Shown: one piece after another, positions 14,988-23,349 of the stretch | How the letters are laid out: each line of letters starts with the position of its first letter | How positions within the stretch are numbered: the first letter of the stretch is position 1 | From: DSUN01 sp035527715 | Lineage (GTDB): Bacteria > Planctomycetota > PUPC01 > DSUN01 | Length of the DNA stretch: 64,000 nt | Direction of reading: 5' to 3' | Assembly (NCBI GenBank): GCA_035527715.1 | Contig: DATKZY010000096.1 | Span: 68,981-132,980 of the forward strand | Position numbers and translations under genes: made by a program | The notes under the pieces: model-generated | Database searches by the model: none | The model's input: only the letters and a program-made list of their open reading frames with translations | What the model was told of the DNA's origin: nothing

Positions 14988-17297
14988 TCAGCGGCCGCGG
15001 GGCGGCAGCGCGGGCGTCGGCTCTCGGCCCAGCAGCAAGGCGTCGAGCTTCGTGCCGTCCTCGCGGCACGAGACCTCGATGAGCGCCACGCCGGCGTCGA
15101 GGCGCATCGCCGTCGCCTCGGCCGCCTTGCCCGCGCGGAACGGCGTCCACTCCCACGTCGCGTGCACGCCCGTGTGCCATTCGGCGCGCGACAGCACGTC
15201 GCGGCCCGCCTGCCGCACGCGGACGAAGAACGAATCGTCGTCGGGCGTCGCCGCCTGCACGCGGCCGAGCAGGTAGTAGTCGCCTGCCTTCGGCACGTGA
15301 ACGGTCCACAGCGCCCGCGCGGTGGGGCTGCTCCCCTTGCCTCCCGGCTCGCCGGGCACCCAGAGGAACTTCCCGCCCGAGGCCGCCCCATCTCTGTCCA
15401 CGCGGAACGGCGGCACGACGAATGCGGCGGATTCGGCCTCGAATGGCTCGCCCGCCCGCGCGGCGCCGCGGGCGCCCCGCTCGGCCCGCTCGAGGAGGCG
15501 TCGGTAGGTGCGAATCGGCTCGACCTGGCCCAGGATTTCGCGGCCCAGGTCGCGGCCGTTGACCATCAGCAGCGCGTTCTCACTGCCCGGCTCCCAGCCC
15601 TCGCACGCAAGGCGCTGCTCCCTTACCACGTCGGCCACGAGGCGGAGGCGGCGGCCCGCGGCGGGCACCGACACGTCCACCTGGCTCCCCTCGACCTTCG
15701 CCTCGGCGCCGGCGAAGTCGCGGCGGAACGCGGCGAACGCCGCATCGTCCAGCCCCTCGGCGGCGCGCGCCCACACGGCCACAGTGGCCCGCGCCTTGGG
15801 CGGCCCGGCCTCGTGCACGCACGTGAGGCGCATCACGGGATGCTTCCCGCCGTCGCTCACCAGTACCACGGGCGCGCCCAACACAAACCGAATCCCGACC
15901 GCAACGTCCTCGACCCGCAGGCACACGGCGGCCCCCTCGGGCACGGGCATTTGGCCCTGCGGCTCGACCTTGGCGGGCGCATCGCCAACCCATACCTCGG
16001 CCTTCGAGGGAAGCACCACGTGCGAGAAGAGACACGTCGGCTCCGGCGCCCACCGCTTGAACGTGCCCACCCCAGGGTCGGCCGACGACAAGACCAGAGC
16101 GTCCCGCTCGTGCTGCGCGCTCATCTGGAACGGCACGAGGTGCAGCGCCTTGGCATGCCCGCCGCCGGTGAGGGCCTTTCTCTGGCCGTAGGCGTCGCCG
16201 CGGGCGTCCATCAGGAAATTCACGACCGGCATCGCCGGCCCACCGGGCAGGTTCACGACAAGCTGCTTGCCCGTCGGCTCGTAGATGGTGCCCGAGCCGA
16301 TGCTGAAGCGGCGGCCGACATAGTTCGCGGCGCGCTGCCAGGGCTCCGCGCCCCAGCGCTGGTGCACCATCCTGGGCGGCACTGTGACGATGGAGCTTCT
16401 CAGGTCGCGCGGCGGCTCCCAACGGCAAAGCTCGAGAAACGTGCCCGGCACGAAGGGTGGGTCGCTGGGGACCCAGCCCGCCACCTTCAGGTGCACGTCG
16501 AGGTAGCCGTGGCCCGTGAGGTAATCGTAGTCGCGGCTGTGCGCGCCGCCCAGGCGGAGGCCCGGCTCGAACCAGTTCGCCGCGATGTCGGTCCAGAAAA
16601 AGCGCAGCGCCGCCTCGGCCTTCTCCCGCCCCGCGGCCCGCTCCGCGAACCGGGCGATCAGCCCCAGTGAATCGAGGTCAACGCCATAATAGGTCGGGCT
16701 GACGTACTCGTGGACCCCGCAGTCCCAGGCGTGGAGCAGCCAGCGGTCGAGCATCGCGTAGCCCTCGTCGGCCAGGTCGGGGCGGCCGGTCGCCTCGCCG
16801 ATGGCGATGCAGTTCCACGTCTTCATCAGGAAGATGTTCGTGTAGGTCTCGGCCACGCGATGCCGGCGGATGCCCTCGACGCTGAAGCGGATGAGGCGGT
16901 CGAGTCGCTCGACCCCTTCGGCATCGAGCCGTTTCTTGTGCCGCATCCAGACCAGGATGCCCTGCTGCATCGAGAACTCGACCGCGTTCAGGTCCTCGGG
17001 CCGCTCGGCCCGCCAGTACCAGCGGAAGTTCCCGAACGTGCGGCTCTTCTCATCCCGGTCCTGCATCTGCTCGGCGAGGCCGAGGGCCTTGGCGATTCGC
17101 TCGGGGTGCCAGCCGATGGCCGCGGCATCGAGTGCGAAGCCGAACAGCTCGCGCACGCCCATATTCGGAGGTGTCTTCTCGACCTGCGCCCATCGCCGTT
17201 CCAGGCGCGCCGCCACCTCGTCGCCCCTGTCCGCCGCCGCGGCGAGCCAGGAGACGGCGCCCAGCGCCATGCCAACGGCTCCAGCAACGCCCTTCAT
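14988..17297 (-). CDS. Secreted alpha/alpha-toroid protein with C-terminal carbohydrate-binding-like domain
   Basis: A 769-residue exported protein not matched to a named enzyme. After a signal peptide (about residues 1-22, ...SWLAAAADR) comes a helical region (about 25-340) with repeated Trp/Tyr-rich helices (GNFRWYWRAERPEDLNAVEF, TYTNIFLMKTWNCIA, SPTYYGVD) of the alpha/alpha-toroid type seen in heparinase and alginate lyases. A beta-rich middle (SRDYDYLTGHGYLDV, then antiparallel-sheet-like segments) follows. Residues about 625-760 (FEAESAAFVVPPFRV ... KAGDYYLLGRVQA ... DAGVALIEVSCREDGTKLDALLL) look like a CBM6/35-type sugar-binding domain. The ATG at 17297 has AAGGGAAGG upstream. Role inferred: polysaccharide lyase or hydrolase working with the adjacent sulfatase. 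Confidence 0.6.
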   Translation of the reverse strand: MKGVAGAVGMALGAVSWLAAAADRGDEVAARLERRWAQVEKTPPNMGVRELFGFALDAAAIGWHPERIAKALGLAEQMQDRDEKSRTFGNFRWYWRAERPEDLNAVEFSMQQGILVWMRHKKRLDAEGVERLDRLIRFSVEGIRRHRVAETYTNIFLMKTWNCIAIGEATGRPDLADEGYAMLDRWLLHAWDCGVHEYVSPTYYGVDLDSLGLIARFAERAAGREKAEAALRFFWTDIAANWFEPGLRLGGAHSRDYDYLTGHGYLDVHLKVAGWVPSDPPFVPGTFLELCRWEPPRDLRSSIVTVPPRMVHQRWGAEPWQRAANYVGRRFSIGSGTIYEPTGKQLVVNLPGGPAMPVVNFLMDARGDAYGQRKALTGGGHAKALHLVPFQMSAQHERDALVLSSADPGVGTFKRWAPEPTCLFSHVVLPSKAEVWVGDAPAKVEPQGQMPVPEGAAVCLRVEDVAVGIRFVLGAPVVLVSDGGKHPVMRLTCVHEAGPPKARATVAVWARAAEGLDDAAFAAFRRDFAGAEAKVEGSQVDVSVPAAGRRLRLVADVVREQRLACEGWEPGSENALLMVNGRDLGREILGQVEPIRTYRRLLERAERGARGAARAGEPFEAESAAFVVPPFRVDRDGAASGGKFLWVPGEPGGKGSSPTARALWTVHVPKAGDYYLLGRVQAATPDDDSFFVRVRQAGRDVLSRAEWHTGVHATWEWTPFRAGKAAEATAMRLDAGVALIEVSCREDGTKLDALLLGREPTPALPPRGR

Positions 17298-17426
17298 GCC
17301 TTCCCTTTGCCTCCAGCAGCCATAACACTTTGGGCCAACGGGACTTCCACCCGGCAACTGCAATCGCAAGTGCAATCGTGCCAGGCACAAGTGGTATTCT
17401 ACCCATTCTGCAGCACCCATTCCACC

Positions 17427-17551
17427 CATTCTGTATCACCACCATTCCGTCATAAGGTTGATACACAATGCTGGGGAGGCGACAACGGGCGATTCTCGCC
17501 ATTCTGTTCATTCTGTATCACCCCGCCCCTCCCTAGGGTTGATACACAATG
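17427..17551. repeat. Two tandem copies of a TGTATCA/TGATACA hairpin unit
   Basis: Copy 1 (17427-17470) and copy 2 (17509-17551) both begin CATTCTGTATCACC and end GGTTGATACACAATG; the loops differ. In each copy TGTATCA pairs with TGATACA. They occupy the 371-nt spacer 17298-17668, which otherwise contains only the promoter at 17595. Confidence 0.75.
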
Positions 17552-17594
17552 GGCGCGGCTTCCCGCGTCAACGGTACCTGGTTGGCTCCCGCGC

Positions 17595-17623
17595 TTGCTG
17601 TCGGTCGCTCCGGGCGGTAGAAT
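17595..17623 (+). promoter_or_regulatory. Promoter of the URO-D-family gene
   Basis: TTGCTG (17595-17600), 17-nt spacer, TAGAAT (17618-17623, 5 of 6). The gene starts at 17669. Confidence 0.45.
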
Positions 17624-17668
17624 CCTCGGCGGGAGAGTCGGGAAGCACATCGTGAGGAGTGGGCGGGC

Positions 17669-18898
17669 ATGGCGTTGAGCACCAGAGAGAGAGGAATTGT
17701 CCGCGACCTGGCGAAGCAGGTGGCCGAGGTGGCCAGCCTGCCCATCATGGCCGAGCGGCGGGCGATGTGGAAGCGACACAACGCCCTCCAGCGCGTGAGG
17801 CCGATGATCCTGGTCTCCCCCGAAGGCTCGTGGGGCGAGCTGCTGCCGCAATCGGTCCTGAGGTGCAAGGACGAGAAGGCACGGCGTATCGAGTGGCAGC
17901 TCCGCAGCCGGCTCTACTATCACGAACACCTCCACGACGACACGGTGATCGAGCGCGAATGGGTCGTCGGCAAGGCGATCAAGCACACGGGCTGGGGCCT
18001 GGAGCCGAAGAACATCCCCGCCACCGAGGCACGCGGGGCCTGGAAGTTCGACCCCGTGCTGAAGTCGCCCGAGGACCTCGAGAAGCTCACGTTCCCCCAG
18101 GTCGGCCACGACGAGAAGGCGACCGAACTCGCCCTCGCCGAGGCCCAGGAGCTGTTCGGCGACATTCTCGACGTGAGGCTCAAGGGCATCTCGCACATCT
18201 CCTTCCACCCGATGGCCCTCTACACCCGCCTCCGCGGCCTCAACGAGGCGATGATGGACATGGCGGTCGAGCCGAAGCTGGTGCACGACGCGATGGCGTT
18301 CTTCGAGGAGGGCCATCGCCGCGTCGTCCAGCACTACGAGCACCTGAACCTGCTGAGCCTGAACAACGACGGCACCTATCACTCCTCGGGCGGGAACGGC
18401 TACACCGACGAGTTGCCCGCGCCCGGCTTCGACCCCGCCCGCGTGCGCCCCTGCGACATGTGGGCGTCGGCCGAGGCGCAGGAGCTGGCCCTCGTCAGCC
18501 CCGAGATGCACGAGGAGTTTGCCCTCCAGTACGAGCGGCGCCTCCTGACCCCCTTCGGGCTCAACGGCTACGGCTGCTGCGAGGACCTGACGCGGAAGCT
18601 CGACTACGTGCTGGCGATTCCGAACATCCGCCGCATCAGCATCAGCCCCTTCGCCGACGTGGACCAGTGCGCCAAGAAGCTGGGGGCAAAGGCCATCTTC
18701 TCGTGGAAGCCGCACCCGTCGCACCTCGTCGGCGAGTTCGACGCCGACCGCCTCCGCGCCTACATCCGCCACGCCTGCGAGGCCACGCGCGGCTGCGTCG
18801 TCGAGATGATCCTCAAGGACACCCACACCTGCGAGCACCACCCCGAGCGCTTCACGCGCTGGACCGAGGTAGCCCGCGAGGTGGCGGAGAGGTACTGA
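17669..18898 (+). CDS. Uroporphyrinogen-decarboxylase-family (URO-D) protein
   Basis: A 409-residue cytoplasmic protein of the URO-D superfamily, by its overall pattern: an N-terminal helical lead, a barrel with HISFHPMALYTRLRGLNEAMMDM, LNNDGTYHSSGG, the Cys-containing LNGYGCCEDLTRKLD, and SWKPHPSHLVGEF near the end. The active-site Arg-rich N-terminus of true HemE is not evident. Many such proteins are corrinoid-dependent methyltransferases (MtaA/CmuA type) or uncharacterised paralogues that are plentiful in PVC bacteria. So methyl transfer or an unknown reaction is more likely than haem synthesis. The ATG at 17669 has GAGGAGTGGG upstream; a parallel ORF at 17659 in another frame is a shadow. 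It converges with the toroid protein gene at 18921. Confidence 0.7.
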   Translation: MALSTRERGIVRDLAKQVAEVASLPIMAERRAMWKRHNALQRVRPMILVSPEGSWGELLPQSVLRCKDEKARRIEWQLRSRLYYHEHLHDDTVIEREWVVGKAIKHTGWGLEPKNIPATEARGAWKFDPVLKSPEDLEKLTFPQVGHDEKATELALAEAQELFGDILDVRLKGISHISFHPMALYTRLRGLNEAMMDMAVEPKLVHDAMAFFEEGHRRVVQHYEHLNLLSLNNDGTYHSSGGNGYTDELPAPGFDPARVRPCDMWASAEAQELALVSPEMHEEFALQYERRLLTPFGLNGYGCCEDLTRKLDYVLAIPNIRRISISPFADVDQCAKKLGAKAIFSWKPHPSHLVGEFDADRLRAYIRHACEATRGCVVEMILKDTHTCEHHPERFTRWTEVAREVAERY

Positions 18899-18920
18899 AG
18901 ATTCCGCAGGCAGGCAGGCC

Positions 18921-20495
18921 CTACCGCTGTCCGACCTGGGGGATGTGGTGCATCTCCCAGTCGCGTTTGCCTTCGAGCACAAGCAGCCACTGGGCGGCGG
19001 CGGAGAGCAGGTGCGCGTAGCCGCCGGTGTCGGAGAACTTGTCCCAGTCGTAGGTCGAGCCGAGGCTCGTGGGGATGTAGCCCTTCTCGTTGAAGATCGC
19101 CTGCCACGTCCGCAGCCCGCAGCCCAGCTCGCGCTCCAGCCACGCCTTCACGTCGGCCCCGGAACTGGTGAGGTAGACGCGCAGGTCCTTTCGCGTCGCG
19201 TGCTTGAGCCGCTCTTCCCAGATGCCGGGGTAGGCTTTGAGGGCCTGGAGTGCCCAGCCGCAGCAGACCATGTTCTGGGGGCCGAAGCGGGAGCCCATGG
19301 GCTTGACGCTCTTGTGGGGGCCTTTGCGCTCGGAGCGGTAGTCGGTCGGCTTGCCGTCCACGGCGTTGTAGGGGAAGAGGTCGAACTTGTTGATACCGGG
19401 CGGCATTTCCCAGTCGTCGCACCAGGCGCGGAAGAGCATCGGCTCGGTGTAGGCGTCGTAGATGGTCTTGAAGGCGAGCGGCTTGGGCAGCTTGCCGCCG
19501 GCCCTCGCGATGCCGAAGTAGTAGCGGTACTGCTGGTCGTCGGCGAAGCCGGGGAAGCTGTACTGCTTGCCCGGCTCGAAGTCGTAGAGGGCGCGGGTGT
19601 AGTGGTTGCTGGGGTTCCACAGCGCCTTGTCTTCGGGGTCGGGCACGCGCTTCATCAGCTCGGGGTCGTTGAGCGCCAGGGCCGCGGGCGCGACGCACAT
19701 GGGGATGGGGCCGTGGTGGCGCATGCGACTCTCGTGCAGGTTCTTCGCGGCCTCGGCCAGCTCGGCGGCGAGCTTCTTGTCCGCCTCGTCGGGTGAATCC
19801 TTGAAGAGCAGCCACGCGAGCTGGAGCATCACGCCGATGTCCTGGGCCATGTGGTTCGACATGCCGAGCGAGTAGCCGTTGAGGAGCGCGTTGGGGTTGG
19901 GCTTGCCGACGGTGAAATCCTGGCTCGGGCGGTTGGGGAGCGGATTCTTGTCCTTCGAGCGCTCGAGGCTCACCGAGCCGCCGTCGTCCCACCAGTAGGG
20001 GATGAAGCCCTTCTCGCCCTCCTGGAAGGCCCAGGGCTTGCCCCAGGGCATGGCGCCCTCGCGGGCCACGGCGCCCTTGGCCGTGAACAACTCGTCGCTG
20101 TGGTTGAGCATCTTGAGGTAGAAGGGCAGCACCCATTTCGTCAGGAAGTCCTTGTAGAAGGCGTCGCCCGTGACGCGATAGGCGTTGACGAGTGCGGCGG
20201 CGAACCAGGCGCCATCGTGCATCGTGTCGAGCCCCTCGCCCTGGACGAACTGGTCGAATTGGCCCTTTCGCGCGGGGTTCATATACTCGTAGATCATCCC
20301 GCGCTGGGGCGAAGCGGGGTCTTTCTTCAGGTGGTTGTCGAAGACGAACTGGGCAAGGCGCTTCATGAACGCCTTCGTCTCCTCGGCATTCATCGGCCCC
20401 TTCTTCCACGCCGTGGCCCAGGCCGGCTCGGGCTCGGCCGCGCCGGCGACTCCGAACAGCAGGCCGAGCACGATCAGCAGCCGAATGGAGCTCAC
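18921..20495 (-). CDS. Secreted alpha-helical (toroid-like) protein of unknown function
   Basis: A 524-residue exported protein, not recognised as a named family. A clear signal peptide (SSIRLLIVLGLLFGVAGAAEP) is followed by helical repeats (DGAWFAAALVNAYRVTG, KDFLTKWVLPFYLKMLNHS, MSNHMAQDIGVMLQLAWLLF, WALQALKAYPGIWEE) typical of alpha/alpha-barrel glycan enzymes. Two starts compete: an ATG at 20514-20516 that overlaps the stop of the upstream gene (TGATG), and a GTG at 20493-20495 with AGGAGG 7 nt upstream that gives a compact leader. The GTG is preferred. It is the last gene of a five-gene minus-strand unit. The much longer frame reaching 21932 is antisense noise from the next gene. Confidence 0.65.
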   Translation of the reverse strand: MSSIRLLIVLGLLFGVAGAAEPEPAWATAWKKGPMNAEETKAFMKRLAQFVFDNHLKKDPASPQRGMIYEYMNPARKGQFDQFVQGEGLDTMHDGAWFAAALVNAYRVTGDAFYKDFLTKWVLPFYLKMLNHSDELFTAKGAVAREGAMPWGKPWAFQEGEKGFIPYWWDDGGSVSLERSKDKNPLPNRPSQDFTVGKPNPNALLNGYSLGMSNHMAQDIGVMLQLAWLLFKDSPDEADKKLAAELAEAAKNLHESRMRHHGPIPMCVAPAALALNDPELMKRVPDPEDKALWNPSNHYTRALYDFEPGKQYSFPGFADDQQYRYYFGIARAGGKLPKPLAFKTIYDAYTEPMLFRAWCDDWEMPPGINKFDLFPYNAVDGKPTDYRSERKGPHKSVKPMGSRFGPQNMVCCGWALQALKAYPGIWEERLKHATRKDLRVYLTSSGADVKAWLERELGCGLRTWQAIFNEKGYIPTSLGSTYDWDKFSDTGGYAHLLSAAAQWLLVLEGKRDWEMHHIPQVGQR

Positions 20496-20515
20496 TTTCC
20501 TTCCTCCTTCGATCA

Positions 20516-23332
20516 TCAGGGCAGCGGCGCCGTCTCCTCGGTGTGATAGCCAAGGACGGCTCGGAGGATACGCTCGTTCTCCTCGTCGTGGACGTAGACC
20601 GCCTCGTCGGTGACGGCGACGAACTTGGGGAGTGCGAAGGCGAGGTCGCGCTCGGCCAGTGGGCTCTTGAGGTCGGGCGGGTCGTCGGGCCGCCTCGGGC
20701 GCAGGAGCCCCGTCTGGGGGTCGGGCACCGGGCTGTCCTTGCCGCGGCTGTCGGCGTTGCCGTAGGCCCCGAGACGGACGATGATGTTGCCGTTCGCGTC
20801 GAGCACGCTCACCGTGCTCGTCTGTGCGGCGGGCACGAAGGAGCGCTCGAAGCGGTCGAGGTCGAAAAGCGAGTTCATGCACGTGCAGCCCGAGAGGGTG
20901 ACGGGGCACACGCCGCCGTAGTCCCAGAGCGCGTTCTCGATGACGACGGGGGCTCCGCGGCCGGTGTCGAAGCTGCCGCCGCAGTTGCCGTAGTGGTGCG
21001 TGGGCTTCTCGGGCTTCGCCGCGTCCCAGCGCCCGCTGATGCTGCCGACGGGGAACGTGTCGAACGTGCTGTTGAACTTGACGAGGGTTCCCCACTCGGA
21101 GGCGACGAAGGAGCCGCCGGGGGCGAGGCCCTCGGGGAGCTTCTGCCCGGCGGGCTGGCAGGCGAGGACGATGTAGACAGCCCCACCGCGGCCCACGCGC
21201 ACGCCCGAGCTGAGCCCCAGCCCCGGCAGGGCGCTCACGCACTTGAGCTTCCCCTCCGACGAGAAGACCTGGAGGACGCAGAAGGTAGTGCCGGACGGCT
21301 TCGCGGGCCGGGGCAGGCCCGCCTTCTCCATCGCGGCGATGTGCTCCTCGACGACGCCCGCGGGGACATAGGCGTCGCCGTTGGGGGCCACGCCGAAGGG
21401 GTCCTGCCAGGTGCGGCCGCCGCCCGCGGCGGGTCCGTAGACGCCGATGACGGGCTGCCCGCGGAAGCTCAGCGGCTTCCGCTTGGCGAAGTCGTACTTC
21501 TTCAGGCCATAGCCGCCGCCCCGCACGGGCTGGGCCTCGGGCGCGGTGAGCGGCACGAACTTCCTGGCCTCGGGGTCGTAGCGGACCAGCCACTCGCCGC
21601 CGTCCTCGATGCGCAGGTAGACGGATCGGTCGGGGCCGACGCAGATCTGCTCGATGCGGGCCTCGAGCCGCTCGATGAGGCGGCCGGAGCGCCCGTCCAC
21701 GCGGATCGCCTGGCTGGGAAAGCAGCAGTCGCCCAGGCGAATGTAAAGCTCCTCGCGGAAGGGGTCGGCGGCGACGTAGACCTTCTTCGAGTGGGGGTCC
21801 CAATCGGCCCAGCCCTCCGGCCCCTGGGCGAGGGCGGCGACGTCGGCGACCTTCTCGAACTCCTCGCCGCGGTCCTCGAAGCGCCACAAGGCGCGGTTCA
21901 CGCCGTACTTGCCCTCGGCCGCCCCGAGCCACAGGGCGGGCGGGTCGGCCGCCGCGTCGAGGGCCATCAGGGCGTGGACGCTGAACTGGTTGGTGGGGAG
22001 CTGAAGGGTCGCGCGGACCGTCGGGTCGGCCAGGCCGGCCAGCTTGACGACCTCGGTCTTGAAATGCCTGTCGGCGGGCGGGGCGCGGAGGACGTAGATC
22101 TCGCCCGTCCTCGGGTGAACGGCCACCTGGTCGGGCTTCGTGACGGGGATGGACTTGAGGTGCGCGCCGTCAGGCTTGAAGACCTGGACGCGGTCGTTGC
22201 CGTAGTCGCACACGTAGAGGTTGCCGTCGTTGTCGCAGGCGAGGCCGCGCGGCTCGTTGAAGTGCTCGTTGACCGCACCGGGCGCAGCGGGATCGCCGAG
22301 GAGGCGCTCGGCGCGGCCCGGCGGGTCCATCGGCGCGGCGAAGACGGCGTGGATGACCGCCCGCTTCGCGCCGGGGTCCCTCGTCGCGAAGCCGCCGAGG
22401 TAGAGCTTCCTGCCGTCGGGCGCGAGGGCGGCGAAGGGGCGGCCGTCGTTGCCGAGGGCGCCCGGCTTCCAGCCCCCGGTGCCCTGGTCGAGTTGGGCGA
22501 GGCCGCCCGGGGCCGCCGCGCCATCGCGCGTGCTCAGGAGCACGAGGCGGCGCCCGAGGTCCTTGAGCTTCCAGCTCAGGTACTTGGTCACCAGGGCGAG
22601 CCGGCCGTCGGGCGTGATGGCCATGCCTTGCTTCGGCAGCCCGAAGTTCGCGAAGCGGAAGAGGTCGAACGTGCTCGCGCCGCCGGAGCGGGGGCGATGG
22701 ACGGCCTGGGTGCCCCAGGTGGTCTGGTTCCATTCGATGAGGGTCATCTGGCCTGGGGGCACGTTTGCGGCGTGGGGCATGAGGGTGCGGAGGTAGCGGC
22801 CCTGGCGGTCGAACACGCGGAGGGTCGGGCCGCTACTGAGCACATAGAGCTGGCCGTGGGCGTCCACCGCCACGCCTTCCACCTCGGTGCGCGGCACGCT
22901 CGGACTCCAGCCCAGCACCTTGTTGAGCCGCGCGCGAAGCCCCAGGCTCACCCTCGCCTGGCAGCCGGGCGGGGCGGGCTTCCCGCTGTCGTCCTTGCCG
23001 TCCCACTCGACCCTTTGCGACAGGGAGTCCTGCTGGAAGGGCCACGGGGCGTTCTTGCCGAGGACGCCCGAGGCCAGGTGGCGGACGATCCTGCCCTCCT
23101 TGTCCACGATGGCCACGGTCGCGTCGCAGGCGGCCTTGGGCGCGAACGAGATGCTCCACTTCCCGCCCTGCTTCTCGACCCTGGGCCTCTCGGCGAACTC
23201 GAATACGTCCTGCCGCTCCTGCCTGCCGTTGCAGGGGTTCAGGATGGCGGGCCTCGGCTGCTCCGCCGCACCGACTCGCGCCGGCAGCAAGGCCAGGCCC
23301 GCCAGGACGAGCGCTCTCAGGGTGGGTGTCAT
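20516..23332 (-). CDS. Secreted NHL-repeat beta-propeller protein
   Basis: A 938-residue exported protein with signal peptide (LRALVLAGLALLPARVGAAEQ). NHL-type blades are visible (EGVAVDAHGQLYVLS, RGLACDNDGNLYVCDYGNDRVQVFKPDG, DQVAVHPRTGEIYVL, FGVAPNGDAYVPAGV, FVAVTDEAVYVHDEENERI), indicating one or two propellers. The first 130 residues form a beta-domain (WSISFAPKAACDATVAIVDKEGR ... VEWDGKDDSGKPAPPG) of the FlgD/Ig type that often precedes secretion or binding modules. Two adjacent ATGs (23333-23335 and 23330-23332) follow AAGGAGG; the second has better spacing. Such proteins bind sugars or proteins at the surface or are ring-opening enzymes; nothing selects between these. Located between an esterase and a toroid protein in one unit. 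Confidence 0.7.
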   Translation of the reverse strand: MTPTLRALVLAGLALLPARVGAAEQPRPAILNPCNGRQERQDVFEFAERPRVEKQGGKWSISFAPKAACDATVAIVDKEGRIVRHLASGVLGKNAPWPFQQDSLSQRVEWDGKDDSGKPAPPGCQARVSLGLRARLNKVLGWSPSVPRTEVEGVAVDAHGQLYVLSSGPTLRVFDRQGRYLRTLMPHAANVPPGQMTLIEWNQTTWGTQAVHRPRSGGASTFDLFRFANFGLPKQGMAITPDGRLALVTKYLSWKLKDLGRRLVLLSTRDGAAAPGGLAQLDQGTGGWKPGALGNDGRPFAALAPDGRKLYLGGFATRDPGAKRAVIHAVFAAPMDPPGRAERLLGDPAAPGAVNEHFNEPRGLACDNDGNLYVCDYGNDRVQVFKPDGAHLKSIPVTKPDQVAVHPRTGEIYVLRAPPADRHFKTEVVKLAGLADPTVRATLQLPTNQFSVHALMALDAAADPPALWLGAAEGKYGVNRALWRFEDRGEEFEKVADVAALAQGPEGWADWDPHSKKVYVAADPFREELYIRLGDCCFPSQAIRVDGRSGRLIERLEARIEQICVGPDRSVYLRIEDGGEWLVRYDPEARKFVPLTAPEAQPVRGGGYGLKKYDFAKRKPLSFRGQPVIGVYGPAAGGGRTWQDPFGVAPNGDAYVPAGVVEEHIAAMEKAGLPRPAKPSGTTFCVLQVFSSEGKLKCVSALPGLGLSSGVRVGRGGAVYIVLACQPAGQKLPEGLAPGGSFVASEWGTLVKFNSTFDTFPVGSISGRWDAAKPEKPTHHYGNCGGSFDTGRGAPVVIENALWDYGGVCPVTLSGCTCMNSLFDLDRFERSFVPAAQTSTVSVLDANGNIIVRLGAYGNADSRGKDSPVPDPQTGLLRPRRPDDPPDLKSPLAERDLAFALPKFVAVTDEAVYVHDEENERILRAVLGYHTEETAPLP

Positions 23333-23349
23333 CATTGCCTCCTTGAGGC

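Noticed and set aside
17669..18898. True haem-pathway uroporphyrinogen decarboxylase (hemE)
   Set aside because: The N-terminal Arg-rich active-site pattern of HemE is not evident, and Cys-containing and HPSH segments fit the broader URO-D/methyltransferase group.
18921..21932. A 1003-residue version of the toroid protein
   Set aside because: The upstream part is out of frame with the NHL gene on the same strand and lacks features; a signal peptide begins at 20495.
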